Assembly (NCBI GenBank): GCA_001724245.1
Contig: MEDX01000063.1
Span: 1-24,270 of the forward strand
Origin: Fonticula-like sp. SCN 57-25
Taxonomy: Eukaryota; Nucleariida; Rotosphaerida
Length of the DNA: 24,270 bases
Direction of reading: 5' to 3'
Below, in pieces: positions 11,278 to 21,149 of this stretch (positions within the stretch are counted from its first letter, which is position 1; the number at the start of each line of letters is the position of its first letter). A model generated the notes under the pieces. That model was not told the origin of the DNA. It saw only the letters and a program-made list of their open reading frames with translations, and did no database searches. The position numbers and the translations under genes are program-made.

Positions 11278-11506
11278 AAGATGAAAATGCCAGAAAGAGG
11301 ATTTGAAGTATAGAAAAGTGGTGAAGATGGGTCAAAAATGGCCGTTTGATGCCAAAGATGAGCAATAATGACATTTTTTGATAGCATTTTGATGTCAAGT
11401 GTGTCACTCCAATAAACCTTTTCTTTTGTCTCGGTCTAAAAGTTCATTATTGCTGCTCAAAACACCCTTCTTTTCACTATTCCGCGTCGCAATTCATATT
11501 CAGCAT

Positions 11507-11512
11507 TTTATT
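11507..11512 (-). terminator. poly(A) signal of LSM1
   Basis: AATAAA on the minus strand (TTTATT on plus), about 20 bases after the LSM1 stop codon. Confidence 0.55.
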
Positions 11513-11536
11513 TCACAGACTACTTTCACAGACTAC
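11511..11536. repeat. 13-base tandem duplication across the LSM1 stop codon
   Basis: TTTCACAGACTAC occurs twice without a gap (11511-11523 and 11524-11536). The second copy contains the LSM1 stop codon (11533-11535 on the minus strand). Confidence 0.85.
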
Positions 11537-12254
11537 ATCCCGTCAAAGTCGGAAATATCGACGGAAAACCCGCGCTCGGCGAGGACGCGCGTGCTGATCT
11601 TGTCCTTCTTCTCCTTGGCCTCGGCGCGCTTCTTGTGCAGCTCGACCATCTCGGCGTACGGCCGCTTGATAAAGCCCATCGAGTTGAACTTTTCCACATC
11701 CTGGAGCGGCATCAGCAAGGGCGGAAACTATGTCGTTTGTGCGTACCAGATCGCCCATGAGCGTGACGTTGTCACCACGAACAATGTACAGGCCGCGCTC
11801 CTCATCGCCGTACTCATTGCCAATTTGTATCCGCTCCACGGTGTGCTGCAGGATCATATTTGCTGCGGCAAGGTCAGTGATGGCGCAGGGAAAGGAGAGG
11901 TAGGCGTACCAAACTGATCGAACGAGCGGAAGTAACCGATAAGCTGCCGCCCATCACGCAGAAACACGACAAGAAGCTCTAGAGGAGCAGCGCAGTTAGC
12001 ACGGCGGGCCGGCAAGCAAATAAGAAAAGAAAAGGATACGCACTATCGAGATCGTCCTCGAGCGTGGCGGTGCCCGGAGGCAAGAAAAGCGGCTCGTTCG
12101 GACCCGGAAGGAGAAGGCCGCCAACGGGCTGCGGCGCCTGCGGCAGCGGCAAAACAACCCTGTTCTGCATCATGGGCTGCATGGGCGCGCCACCCTGCGG
12201 CGGGTAGCGCTGCTGCTGCTGCATGTGGTGATGCTGATGCGGCGCCCCGTCCAT
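11533..12254 (-). CDS. LSM1: U6 snRNA-associated Sm-like protein LSm1
   Basis: Exons on the minus strand: 12254-12044, 11978-11910, 11862-11747 and 11700-11533. The introns are 65 (GTGCGT), 47 (GTACGC) and 46 bases (GTACGC). The protein is 187 aa. LSM1 is the defining subunit of the cytoplasmic LSM1-7/Pat1 ring that binds oligoadenylated mRNA and promotes decapping. The Sm1 motif is LRDGRQLIGYFRSFDQFAN and the Sm2 motif is IVRGDNVTLMG. The LSM1-type C-terminal tail ends in LAERGFSVDISDFDGM. A His/Gln/Pro-rich extension of ~55 residues precedes the Sm fold and is longer than in the human protein (133 aa). The in-frame TTG at 12278 is not used as start. It lies on the same strand as, and just downstream of, the DXO gene. 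Confidence 0.92.
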
Positions 12255-12282
12255 CGTTACGTCGGCACCCAACAACAATGTC

Positions 12283-12288
12283 CACGTG
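12283..12288. promoter_or_regulatory. CACGTG E-box upstream of LSM1
   Basis: Embedded in the 10-base palindrome TCCACGTGGA, about 28 bases upstream of the LSM1 ATG in the 150-base spacer from DXO. Confidence 0.4.
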
Positions 12289-12404
12289 GATGAAAAGTAT
12301 TGTCAGCATTACGGTAATCTTACCAATGCATGTCGACATTTCAAGCACAAGCGGCGATTCCCAAGGGATTCACAAGATAATAACATATTTTTCTATTGTA
12401 CAGT

Positions 12405-13693
12405 CTATGATACAGGCGCTCCTTTGCGCGGCATGTCTATTGGGAGAAAAGGCGCGTATTTCCCCTCGTCATAGCTGATCACGACAAAGTCGCCGTCGCG
12501 CCGCGCATCACGCCGTATCGTGTAGATATGCTCGCGCCCCTCCCTCGCCACGTGGCTGCTTATTGCCTGCAACAGCCGCTCGCCAAAGCGGAGACACACG
12601 TTTGGGTCCCACGTGGCCCCGTGCACCTCGCGCGCCATTTTTGGCAGCTGACTCGTGCGGAACGTCTCGAGCTCGCGAAGGCGGCCCTCGGCGTCGCGGA
12701 AGCCGACCACGACCGACGGCACGCCAATGAGGAATGACTGCGCCCAGTACTTGAGCAGGCGGTGGCGGCGAAAGGACGTGTCGGCGCGGTCAGAGTCGAG
12801 CACGGCGGAAGTCTTGAGCTCAATGTAGGCGTCGGACGGCACGCGGGCCGACGGATCTGAGCAAGTCAGCAAAGTAAAGCAAAAGAGAAAAGAAAAAATA
12901 CACGTAGAATAACGTAAAATATATGTAAAACTACTGCAAAATACGGCCAAAATACACGTCCATAAACACAGTATCCATTCATCTATCATTGTTCACGGCA
13001 ATCTTGCCTCTGATGCGCGTACCTGTGCAGTCGACTTCGGCGCCGAGGATGAGTCGGTGCGCGCCCAGTCTCGTCTTGACGACAGAGCAAAATTCCTCAG
13101 AGTTGTTGACGGGCTGCGAGAATGACGCGCGGCGATCCTCCCAGCTAGGCGCCTTGCGTTCATTGCACGTCATGAGCTGCTCAAATTTGTACCCCCAGTA
13201 GGTGGACCGCTCATGCGACGCGTTCGCAAACGAGTCGGGCCCCTTTTCTTCGCACATGTAAATGTGCCCGTCGACGCGGCAAGCGATAAACTCCCATGCG
13301 TCGGAGCTGAATGGCGTGCAGACAATCCGCGTCAAGATGCCGCGCCACGTCACAAAGCCGTCCGCTGTCGGGACTGCACACGCGTCAGCACACAGTCACA
13401 GCCTCACACAAGCATCACGTACTACCACTGAGCGACAACGCGCGGAGCAGGCTGTCCAGATGCTCCTGTCGATGCTCTCGCCGCTCGAATGTTGACAGTC
13501 CGTCGCTGAGGTCGGGGCACTCGGACAGCGATCGCGGCGGGTGGTAGTACTTTAACTTTACAGATCCCTCTAGAAACTCCCGCTTCTTATCGAGCGAGAA
13601 CGTTGTAAACTCGTGCGGCTTCTGGAACGCCGGCGGCCCCGCGCCCGCGGCCGCGTCGTCCTCGGCGATGCGCACCCTCGCCTCGACCCCCAT
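12405..13693 (-). CDS. DXO: decapping exoribonuclease DXO/Rai1
   Basis: Exons on the minus strand: 13693-13423, 13373-13023 and 12856-12405. The introns are 49 bases (GTACGT) and 166 bases (GTACGC). The protein is 357 aa. The family removes incomplete or non-canonical caps (including NAD caps) from RNA, and some members then degrade it 5' to 3'. The metal-binding active site is complete: NNSEEFCSVV (Glu183), GAEVDCTD (Glu203, Asp205) and YIELKTS (Glu220, Lys222). GFVTWRGILTRIVCTP, IYMCEE and GYKFEQLM are further family blocks. Intron 1 could also use GTAGTA three bases upstream; I prefer GTACGT, which matches the other introns. The start is the first ATG in frame and lies 91 bases from the divergent LYS1 start. 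I cannot tell a nuclear Rai1 role from a DXO role. Confidence 0.92.
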
Positions 13694-13784
13694 CAGCGGC
13701 AATGCCCCTCAAGTGCATTCCTCGCCAGAATCCGGGGTACAATCTACCCCTGACACGAACGCGTGAATTGCGTGTGGGGCAAGG

Positions 13785-15093
13785 ATGTCTGTGACCAAGC
13801 TCTGGCTGCGCGGCGAGGTCAAGCTGCATGAGCACCGCTCTGCCTTGACGCCCTCTGTGTGCGACACTCTTATCAAGAACGGCTTTGAGATCGTCGTCGA
13901 GCGCTGCGATCAGCGCTTTTTCCGCGATGAAGAGTTTTCGCAGTACGCATTCCTGAGGGGGTTTTGCATCGCGATCTTACATGCCCGTGATTAGGGTTGG
14001 ATGCCGCCTTGTCGAGAAGGGCACGTGGCGCACCGCTCCCCTCGACTACACGATTGTTGGCCTGAAGGAGCTTCCCGAGAACGACGACACTCCCCTTGTC
14101 CATCGCCACATCTTTTTCGCGCACTGCTTCAAGCAGCAGGCCGGCTGGCGCGAGCTGCTCGGCCGCTTCGCCGCGGGCAACGGGTCGCTCCTCGACCTCG
14201 AGTTCCTCAACGACGAGTCGGGCCGCCGTGTCGCCGCTTTCGGTTTCTACGCGGGCTTTGCCGGCGCTGCCGTCGGGCTCGATCTGTGGTGCCACAATGC
14301 GTTGACGCAGCACGCAACGTACCCGGCGATCCGCTCCGTCAAGGACGAGGACACGCTCGTGGGCACGCTCAAGGAGCGCCTCGCAAAGGTGTCGGAGGCC
14401 AAGGGCGCCGCGACGTTCCCCAGGTGCCACGTCATGGGCGCCAAGGGGAGATGCGGCTCGGGCGCCGTCGCGTGCCTCCGCAAGGCCGGCATCCCCAAGT
14501 ACGCATTTTGGAATTGAAGTGTATCCTGAAGTGTGCTTTTAAAGCACTTTTTGAATTACTTTTTGACGTATTTACGTGTTTATTTCACTGTTTTTCTTTC
14601 TTTTGATGAGCATTTTCCTCTTTTCCCTTCTTGCTAACCCTTCTCTAGCGACCACATCATTGAGTGGGACATGGCCGAGACCGCCGCCGGCGGCCCCTTC
14701 CCCGCCCTCCTCGAGAGCGACATTTTCGTCAACTGCATCTACCTGAGCTCGCCCATCCCGCCGTTCCTCGACATGTCGCTGCTCGAGCGCGGCGGCCGCC
14801 TCTCGGTCATCGTCGACGTCTCGTGCGACGCCACCAACCCGCACAACCCGATCCCGATCTACAACCGCAACACGACGTTTGACGATCCCGTCATCCACGT
14901 GACCGCCGCTGGGCAGTGCTACGACCTCGTGGCGATCGACCACCTGCCGACGCTGCTGCCGCGCGAGTCGAGCGACAGGTTCAGCAACGATCTGCTGCCG
15001 ACGTTCCTCGAGCTAAAGAACTTTGAGGGGGCGCGTGTGTGGAAGGAGGCGCTCGCGCTCTTTGAGGCAAAGAAGAAGGAGGCGCTCGCGTAG
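13785..15093 (+). CDS. LYS1: saccharopine dehydrogenase (NAD+, L-lysine-forming)
   Basis: Exons 13785-13942, 13995-14498 and 14649-15093; introns of 52 and 150 bases, both GTACGC. The protein is 368 aa (yeast 373). It catalyses the last step of the alpha-aminoadipate route to lysine, splitting saccharopine into lysine and 2-oxoglutarate. LRGEVKLHEHRSALTP opens the protein. The catalytic pair Lys77 (GLKELP) and His96 (FAHC) falls at the same numbers as in yeast Lys1. The GRCGSGA loop, WDMAETAAGGPF, the DIFVNCIYLS segment and SIDHLP/FSNDLLP-type motifs follow. This stand-alone enzyme form is typical of fungi; animals have a bifunctional degradative enzyme instead. The head-to-head gap to DXO is only 91 bases. 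Confidence 0.96.
14533..14547. repeat. short hairpin in LYS1 intron 2
   Basis: GTGCTTT and AAAGCAC flank a single T, giving a perfect 7-base inverted repeat in the transcript of the 150-base intron, near its donor site. Confidence 0.45.
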
Positions 15094-15576
15094 GGTGGGA
15101 AAAGTGTAACATTTTGATACGAAATACATTCACTTTTTGGCTCTCAACACATAGTACCAATGGCATCCAGTTAAAAGTCCGACCTTTTGAAAAGGTTGTC
15201 TCTATGGATAGTGAAATGGTCGGTATCAGTCTGAATTCCGACACCTGAAAATTTTCAAGAATTTACTACTTGTGCATCATTCAAACACGTTAGTACCACG
15301 CAAGTGTCCGCCGGCTGCGGCCACCGCGCAACCGCGCGCGGGCACTGGCGCTTGCCGCGCGCTTTGCAGGGGCGTATCGTTACCATCCACGTGGTCTGAT
15401 CCCTAATATCCCCTGTCACCCCAACGCTGGCTCTCGAGCGTCCTGGATGGCAAGCCCCCCAAGAAAGGAGCCACAGCGCAAACATTTGCCGTCGCTGGAC
15501 GAGCACGAGGCTTTTTGGTACAACCGATCATGTTTCTTCGTCGTGCTGATCTAAACGGCCCTTCCTGCTGGTAGGC
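15094..15576. other. intergenic region LYS1 / SAMD9-like gene
   Basis: 483 bases. The first 200 are AT-rich 3' sequence of LYS1, with imperfect inverted repeats around 15180-15223 (CCGACC...GGTCGG and CCTTTTGAAAAGG) and no AATAAA. From about 15300 the base composition turns GC-rich and holds a GCGCGCGG/CCGCGCGC hairpin (15334-15362) and a CACGTG box at 15388. A short frame at 15447-15554 (ATG, 35 codons) ends just before the main ATG. It may be an upstream ORF, or a first exon joined in frame if GT at 15532 splices to AG at 15574. Confidence 0.6.
15388..15393. promoter_or_regulatory. CACGTG E-box upstream of the SAMD9-like gene
   Basis: CACGTG about 190 bases upstream of the main ATG, shortly after the GC-rich hairpin. 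Confidence 0.35.
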
Positions 15577-18500
15577 ATGACTGACTGGCAACCAAACCAG
15601 AATTCGACCAGCGAACGATTTCTGCACCTCGTCAAAGGTCAACAGGTGAAGGTCCCGGATTGCAGCGAACACGTTTGGGCGTCATTTCGTACTGAAGTTA
15701 CCTGGTTTGACCACAAGGCCTGCGGAGTATGGAATCAAGAGGACGACTTGCTCGTCGATCTAGTCGCCATGTACAACACTCCTTACGGCCGCACACAGCA
15801 ACCGCGCACAACGGTATTCATCCTCCTGGGCAGCAAGCGCGAGCAAGGGGAGAATTTCTACCGCCTTGTAGGCCTGGGACCGGACGACAGTTTGGAAACC
15901 AAGAACCTTGAACAGGCAGTCGTACGTGGCTTTGCAATTCTTGAGCGTTATCCCTACTCACTACTCAAGACAGAATCGACTTGACATGAGGTTTGAACGC
16001 TTTGGCGTGGAGCATATTCAATTTGAAGGTCGTCAGTTTGGCCTGCTTTGGGCTTTGATTGATCGCGGCGTAGGACCGTTAATCTTGCGTAGTGATAGGA
16101 AGGTTTGGTACCGCGTTGGCAGTGGCAAAAAAGTTGCAGACGAAGCAAAGGTTAACGAAATTCGTGAATATTTTTTCAAGAGCATCACTGCTGATGCGGC
16201 TGTGCTGGAACGTGACCTCTTTTGGTCCGAGTTGACGCCGAATCGTCTACAGTCATGGGTTTGGGTTCTCGTCATTCCACCGCTCAAAGGGTCGCTGGCC
16301 CGCGATACCGAAACACTTGGCAGACTGGCTCGCGGCGTCGCGCGCCTTCCCTTCGTCCTCTGCATTGACTTTGACACAACTGCTCAATTTTACAACCTTG
16401 CCCGGCCAATGCTCAAACAGCTTTGGCGCCGGTTGGAGCTCAGTGAGAAGAATGAACCTATTATGTCGTTCGACGCGGATGAGCCGCGCTGGATCCACTT
16501 GCCTGCCGAGTCCTCCAGCAGCGTTGACCGTGAGAACACATTGTTTGACTTGGTCGGATGCCTCCGTCGCGGAGGCGAAAAATATGTATTTTTCTCGCCG
16601 TTCGCCATGCCTGCCGATTCCGATGCTATGAGAGCTTCTGACGAGGCTTCTGCCATTTGTGACGTTCATTTGGCGTTTCTTTCCGGCATTCACGCCTTGT
16701 TCACCTCGCACTACTTACTCGTTGTCGCTGATGACGAGCCACTCTCGTCGGACTATACTCTCTTGAAGAAACGCAGGAATACCTTTCTTCATTTTCAATA
16801 TTCCGCGTGGCGCATTGGCACTATGCTGACTACCTCCACCTTGAATGGATTTCGCGATATTGGCCGACCCGGCCAATTATCATCCCTAGAAGCTTTTCCC
16901 GGCGATGTTGCAACGCGCCTGACGCGATATTGTGAAGTCGTACAGCCGCTGCCTCGGCGTACGCTCTCAGCGCAGGACACTGAGGTTGCGCGGTCATTCT
17001 TTCGTGCTGAGATTCCGATTCCTTGGTTCCTCTGCAGTACGCCGGTATGCGTTGAGCGGGACGTGTTTCCGCACCTTCTTGCAGATGTTGAGCAACGCCT
17101 GAAGGATAAGAACTACACAACCGTTCTTATTCATCATGAGCCAGGCGCTGGCGGCTCGACCGTCGGACGACAGCTCATTTACCGACTTGCTCTCCAGGGT
17201 CATCTCTGCGTGCGCGCTAGGCCAGACGCTGAGGACTTGTCCGCTTTTCATAAAGTGCTCGAGATCGCAGCTAAGCATGCAGGTCATCTCATATGCCTGA
17301 TCGATGATGAAATGCAGAGGCACCTTGGTCAGTACTGGGCTGTCCCGGGCGTGCTTTTTATAAACGTTGTGCAGTTCCCCGCTCACAACGCCAAAATGCA
17401 TTCTCAAGTTTTGGAACGACTGAGCCGTTCAGAACGGGACAAGTTGTACACCGCCTTTGACGTTGCCATAAACGTTGGTCACGGCGATTTCGTGAACAGC
17501 AAACTTGCCGAGCTCGAAGCACTGGATCAGGAGCAATACTCCATCTTCTACCTAATGTTGTGTGCGCTGGAACACGATTTCAAGGGACTTTCTTCCTACG
17601 TGACGTCGTATACGAAAGATTTGGACCCCCTGCAAGTCCGCGCTCTCACAGTGTTGGCTATTATTCGAAACTTTTCATCCCGCCCCCTTCCCTATTCCGC
17701 ACTTAAGCATGCATTTCCCAGTGACAAGGTGGTACTTACCGCAACGTTCGGCACCGCCGCACATCTTGTCTCGCTTCGTAAGGTAGCTCGCTCGCGTACC
17801 GGTGTCTATATTTGGAACCGGCTCGTAGCCGAGACAATCGCCCATTCGAGAAAAACCGACTTGCTGCAAGCGTGCTTGGACCTCGTTGACATTTTGGCCA
17901 CGGCCGGCCGCCGCTATGACGATGCGCGGACGCCAGAAGCTTACAAGGCTCAGCAGCAGCTGATCACGGAGCAAATTCTGGGCGACGTCTTTCTCAACAT
18001 CCCAATATCCACGTTTAGTACGGCTGCTTCGGGGCACCTACTTCAAACCATGGAGAATGATGACGTGAAAAAAGTCGTCGATAAGCTGCAGCAAGCCAGG
18101 AGCCACAGCAGCCGAGTCCACTTGGCTGCCGCCAAGATACATCAATATCGCCTTCAAGACCTTGAAACTGCCCTACGCTTGTGTGACTACGCGCAGGCCG
18201 AGGTCGCGGATGGGGACTACGGTCATTTCGCACAGGTTATCATCACTCGCGGGCATCTTAACTACAATGCCGCCCACAATATTCTGGAGACCACCTCTCC
18301 GACGCTGGCAAGTTTACCTGACGGCGTACGATTTGCGCGTGAAGCAATCCGTTGGTATGAGGAATATCGCCTATATCAGGTAACGCATGGTCTGTCGCAA
18401 GCAGAACAGGCGGATGGCTTCTTGGCCGACGTTAGTGTTCGCTTCAGCGTGTTCAAGGCTTACGCGTCGGTTTTCAAAGTTCTGGTCAAGGACGTGCGCA

Positions 18501-19475
18501 GTCATGCACAAAAGGAAGCCGCACAAGGAAATGATTCAGAATGGCTGCAGTTCGTCATTGAGTCGCCGATGCAAATGTGGACAGTTCTGGCTGGACTCCC
18601 GTCGTTCGAAAGTTACCTCGTGGACGACGCAATCGAAAAGATTGGCCGAGTCGAGGGTGCCAATAAAACACGTAATTTGCTCGATCGCGTCGCAAAGTCG
18701 CAGCAGAAGGATGTGCGTAAGCGTAAGTTGATGATTACCCTTGCTCGCTACTACGTTGAGCGCAATCATAAACTCGAGAACGGGCTGCTCAATGAAGTAT
18801 TCGAGATGCTCGTCGAAGAGATCGACCAGAGCATGCGGGTATCTCAGCTTCGCGAGTGGCACATTCGCGCGCTTCTTTCGGTATGCGCAAGTTGTTCGCT
18901 TTAGTGTTGCTCGAGCTCACCCGTTTTCTTATTAGCTGGGTTGCCTGATGCGCACGAGTACGAAGGCAACGGTTGATTACGCCGAGGACGTCATCAACAA
19001 TACTGTTGTTAGAAGCGCTTTCAAGTCGTTTGCTAAGCGCGGACTGGTTTTGACGCGCTTTCTTCTTGGGAAGAGCACCTGCTCTGTGGGCGATATGAAC
19101 TTCATCACAACGGAACTCAATTGCCCGAATACCCAGCTTGTTCGCGATTTTGATCTTCATTGGTTGTTCTGCCCGTCCGCGACACAGGTCCACACCACCA
19201 CCCCTCATCTGCATCATATTCGTCTAGTTTCATCAAGTCTCAAAGACAACGAACTTCCCAGGCAGCTTGAGTTTGACGCTTTCGTCCATTATGTCGATGA
19301 AAAGTTGATTGACATTGATCTCTACGGAAAGGCGCGATCTAACCGTGCTCGCTTAAGGCTTCCATATCGTGACGCACGCTATGACGCGGGCTCCCTAATC
19401 CGGCAGGATGTCAAGGTCACCCTACGGTTTTCCTGGTATGGCGTCACACTTACGAGCCTTCGCCTTCTCGATTGA
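15577..19475 (+). CDS. SAMD9-like protein: AlbA_2/Schlafen-type domain, STAND-like P-loop NTPase, C-terminal beta domain
   Basis: Exons 15577-15921, 15974-18880 and 18936-19475; introns of 52 (GTACGT) and 55 bases (GTATGC). The protein is 1263 aa. Residues ~30-190 look like an AlbA_2/Schlafen fold. They have the pattern E-x4-D-x-K (Glu40, Asp45, Lys47), LVAMYNTPYG in place of the usual AF-NT-GG, and KVWYRVGSG near its end. The P-loop HHEPGAGGST (~502-511) has the Lys-free GGST form resembling the SAMD9 loop, followed by LICLIDDE (~554-561) as Walker B. A long helical, TPR-like region follows. The C-terminus (DVKVTLRFSWYG) resembles the SAMD9 OB-like end. There is no SAM domain. In vertebrates this family is an antiviral translation brake; human SAMD9 is reported to cut tRNA through the AlbA_2 domain. 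Codons are less GC-biased than in neighbouring genes. Function here is inferred. Confidence 0.78.
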
Positions 19476-19533
19476 ATATGTGCAAGGCTCCACACCTAAA
19501 ATGTCATTTTCAAACAATCGATTTGGCTACTCG

Positions 19534-19539
19534 AATAAA
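19534..19539 (+). terminator. poly(A) signal of the SAMD9-like gene
   Basis: AATAAA 59 bases after the stop codon at 19475, followed by T-rich sequence. Confidence 0.55.
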
Positions 19540-19730
19540 AATTACCTGTTTCCAATAATTTTGGATTTTGCACGTCGAAAAAAGTAAATGAATGCGTTTC
19601 TTGTTTTCTAGTAACGCTGACTGTCGGCACAATTGATATGTTTACTAATGATATGGTATTGGATCTATACACTGTAGTGTGTTTGCAAATGTATTGGTAC
19701 ACTTATTTAGAAAAAGGCGCATTCCTTTGA

Positions 19731-19751
19731 GCGCGTCACCTGCGCGTCACC
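19731..19751 (+). repeat. direct repeat GCGCGTCACC, two copies
   Basis: Copies at 19731-19740 and 19742-19751, separated by one T, about 140-160 bases upstream of the dehydrogenase ATG. The 11-base spacing is one helical turn, as for paired factor sites. Confidence 0.5.
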
Positions 19752-19785
19752 GATTAACCAGATAAACCACCCAATGATCGATGGC

Positions 19786-19791
19786 CACGTG
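19786..19791. promoter_or_regulatory. CACGTG E-box upstream of the dehydrogenase
   Basis: CACGTG about 100 bases upstream of the ATG at 19891, downstream of the GCGCGTCACC repeat. Confidence 0.4.
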
Positions 19792-19890
19792 ATCAGTCAC
19801 GATTCGATCAGCAATGGCGCTTCCGCGGTGCGCAAAAGGGCGCCGACGGGGCGGGCGGGGATGATGCCGCAGTCGCTGTACTAACGCTGT

Positions 19891-20921
19891 ATGCTGTGCG
19901 GCAGGTGGGCCAAGCTGCTGGCATTGGGCGTTGCCCTTGCTGTTGCGCGTCGCATCTATATTAACCGCAATCTGCGGAGCTTCAAGGGGGATGTCGTTGT
20001 GATCACTGGTGGCGGGAGCGGCATCGGCCGGCTCCTGGCGCTCAAGTTTGCCCGCCTGGGCGCGCGCATTGCCATTTGGGACATTAACGAGGCAGCCGCC
20101 AAGGCTGTCGGTACGCAGTGCTCTTGTTAGCTGCACTGTTAGCATCTTCTAACGATGCGTAGCCGACGAGGTCCGCGCGCTCGGCGCCGAGTCGCGCTCG
20201 TACGTCGCCGACGTCAGCAACCGCACTGCGGTGTACAGCCTCGCCGACAAGACGATCGAGGACTTTGGGCAGGTGGACGTGCTTGTTAACAACGCGGGCA
20301 TCGTCAGCGGCAAGCGCTTCTTTGATGTGACGTACGATGGCACACATTCAGAGGTATCAGCTGACCGCGATGCAGTGACGAGCAGATCCTGCGCACGATG
20401 GACATCAACATCAATGCTCACTTTTGGACCGCGCGCGCGTTCGTCCCCGCGATGCTCAAGCGCAACCACGGCTTTGTGATCACGATCGCGAGCGCTGCCG
20501 GCCTCATCGGCGTCGCCGGCCTCAACGAGTACTGCGCGAGCAAGTTTGCCGCCTTTGGGTTCGCAGAGAGCCTCCGCTTTGAGCTGCAAAAGGGCGGCTA
20601 CACGGGCGTCAAGTCGCTTGCCGTGTGCCCCTTTTACATCAACACGGGCATGTTTGACGGCGTCAAGGCCAGGTACGGCCACTTTTCTTTATCGTTTTTG
20701 GCTAATTTCCCCCGAGGTGGCCGCTGCGGATACTCGAGCCCGACTACGTGGTCAACGAGATTGTCTACGCGGCGCAGACAAACACCGAGATGCTCATGCT
20801 GCCGCGCAACGTTGCGCTCGTGCCCATTGGACGCGCGCTCCTCCCGACGAGCGTCTTTGACGCGGTCTGCCACGCGGCGGGGCTCAACCAGGGCATGGAC
20901 CACTTTAAGGGAAGGTCGTAA
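19891..20921 (+). CDS. membrane-bound short-chain dehydrogenase (RDH10/17-beta-HSD11-like, SDR16C)
   Basis: Exons 19891-20110, 20163-20331, 20376-20672 and 20717-20921; introns of 52, 44 and 44 bases with GTACGC, GTACGA and GTACGG donors. The protein is 296 aa. A single N-terminal hydrophobic segment (~8-19) followed by RRIYINR suggests an ER or lipid-droplet anchor. The Rossmann motif is TGGGSGIG (39-46). NNAG lies at ~116-119, and the catalytic Ser169, Tyr182 and Lys186 lie in ITIASAAG and YCASK. The set resembles retinol and hydroxysteroid dehydrogenases of the SDR16C group, but the substrate cannot be read from sequence. The last exon was found by a frame shift; it joins GVKAR to [12 protein letters not shown]. 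Confidence 0.88.
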
Positions 20922-21149
20922 GGTAGTGAGTCAGTGTTAGGCAGCACATGCATGCATAATTATACCTCTTTAATACATCAATGTCATTATGGAAAAAGGC
21001 ATATTAATTTTTTATGATATCGAAAATGTACCAGAATGTTACCGGAAAGTCACCGAAATGGCATCAAAATGGTGGTTAACAGCATGTTTATTGGTAGTTT
21101 ACATTAGTGTACACACGGGAAACAACAAAAGGCCTTTACAAAAAATAGA
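20922..21149. other. convergent 3' region dehydrogenase/NSA1
   Basis: 228-base AT-rich spacer between converging genes. It contains the alternating CATGCATGCAT and a minus-strand poly(A) signal, with no protein-like frame. Confidence 0.6.
21087..21092 (-). terminator. poly(A) signal of NSA1
   Basis: AATAAA on the minus strand (TTTATT on plus), 58 bases past the NSA1 stop codon. Confidence 0.5.

Larger units (their letters stand above)
11239..11532. other. convergent 3' region CPT2/LSM1
   Basis: 294-base AT-rich spacer, purine-rich on the plus strand in its first half. It holds poly(A) signals for both genes and no protein-like frame. Confidence 0.7.
19476..19890. other. intergenic region SAMD9-like gene / short-chain dehydrogenase
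   Basis: 415 bases, AT-rich up to about 19730, GC-rich after. It holds a poly(A) signal at 19534, a third exact copy of TGTATTGGTAC (19690-19700), a GCGCGTCACC direct repeat (19731-19751) and CACGTG at 19786. No frame resembles a protein. Confidence 0.65.

Noticed and set aside
13373-13426. alternative GTAGTA donor for DXO intron 1
   Set aside because: It is in the same phase and possible, but GTACGT three bases on matches the window's donor consensus.
14499-14648. possible C/D snoRNA in LYS1 intron 2 (TGATGA with CTGA)
   Set aside because: The CTGA lies before the TGATGA, the reverse of the required order.
11239-21149. shared CATTTTGAT words in several 3' spacers
   Set aside because: Nine-base AT-rich words recur easily in AT-rich spacers, and flanks are not similar.
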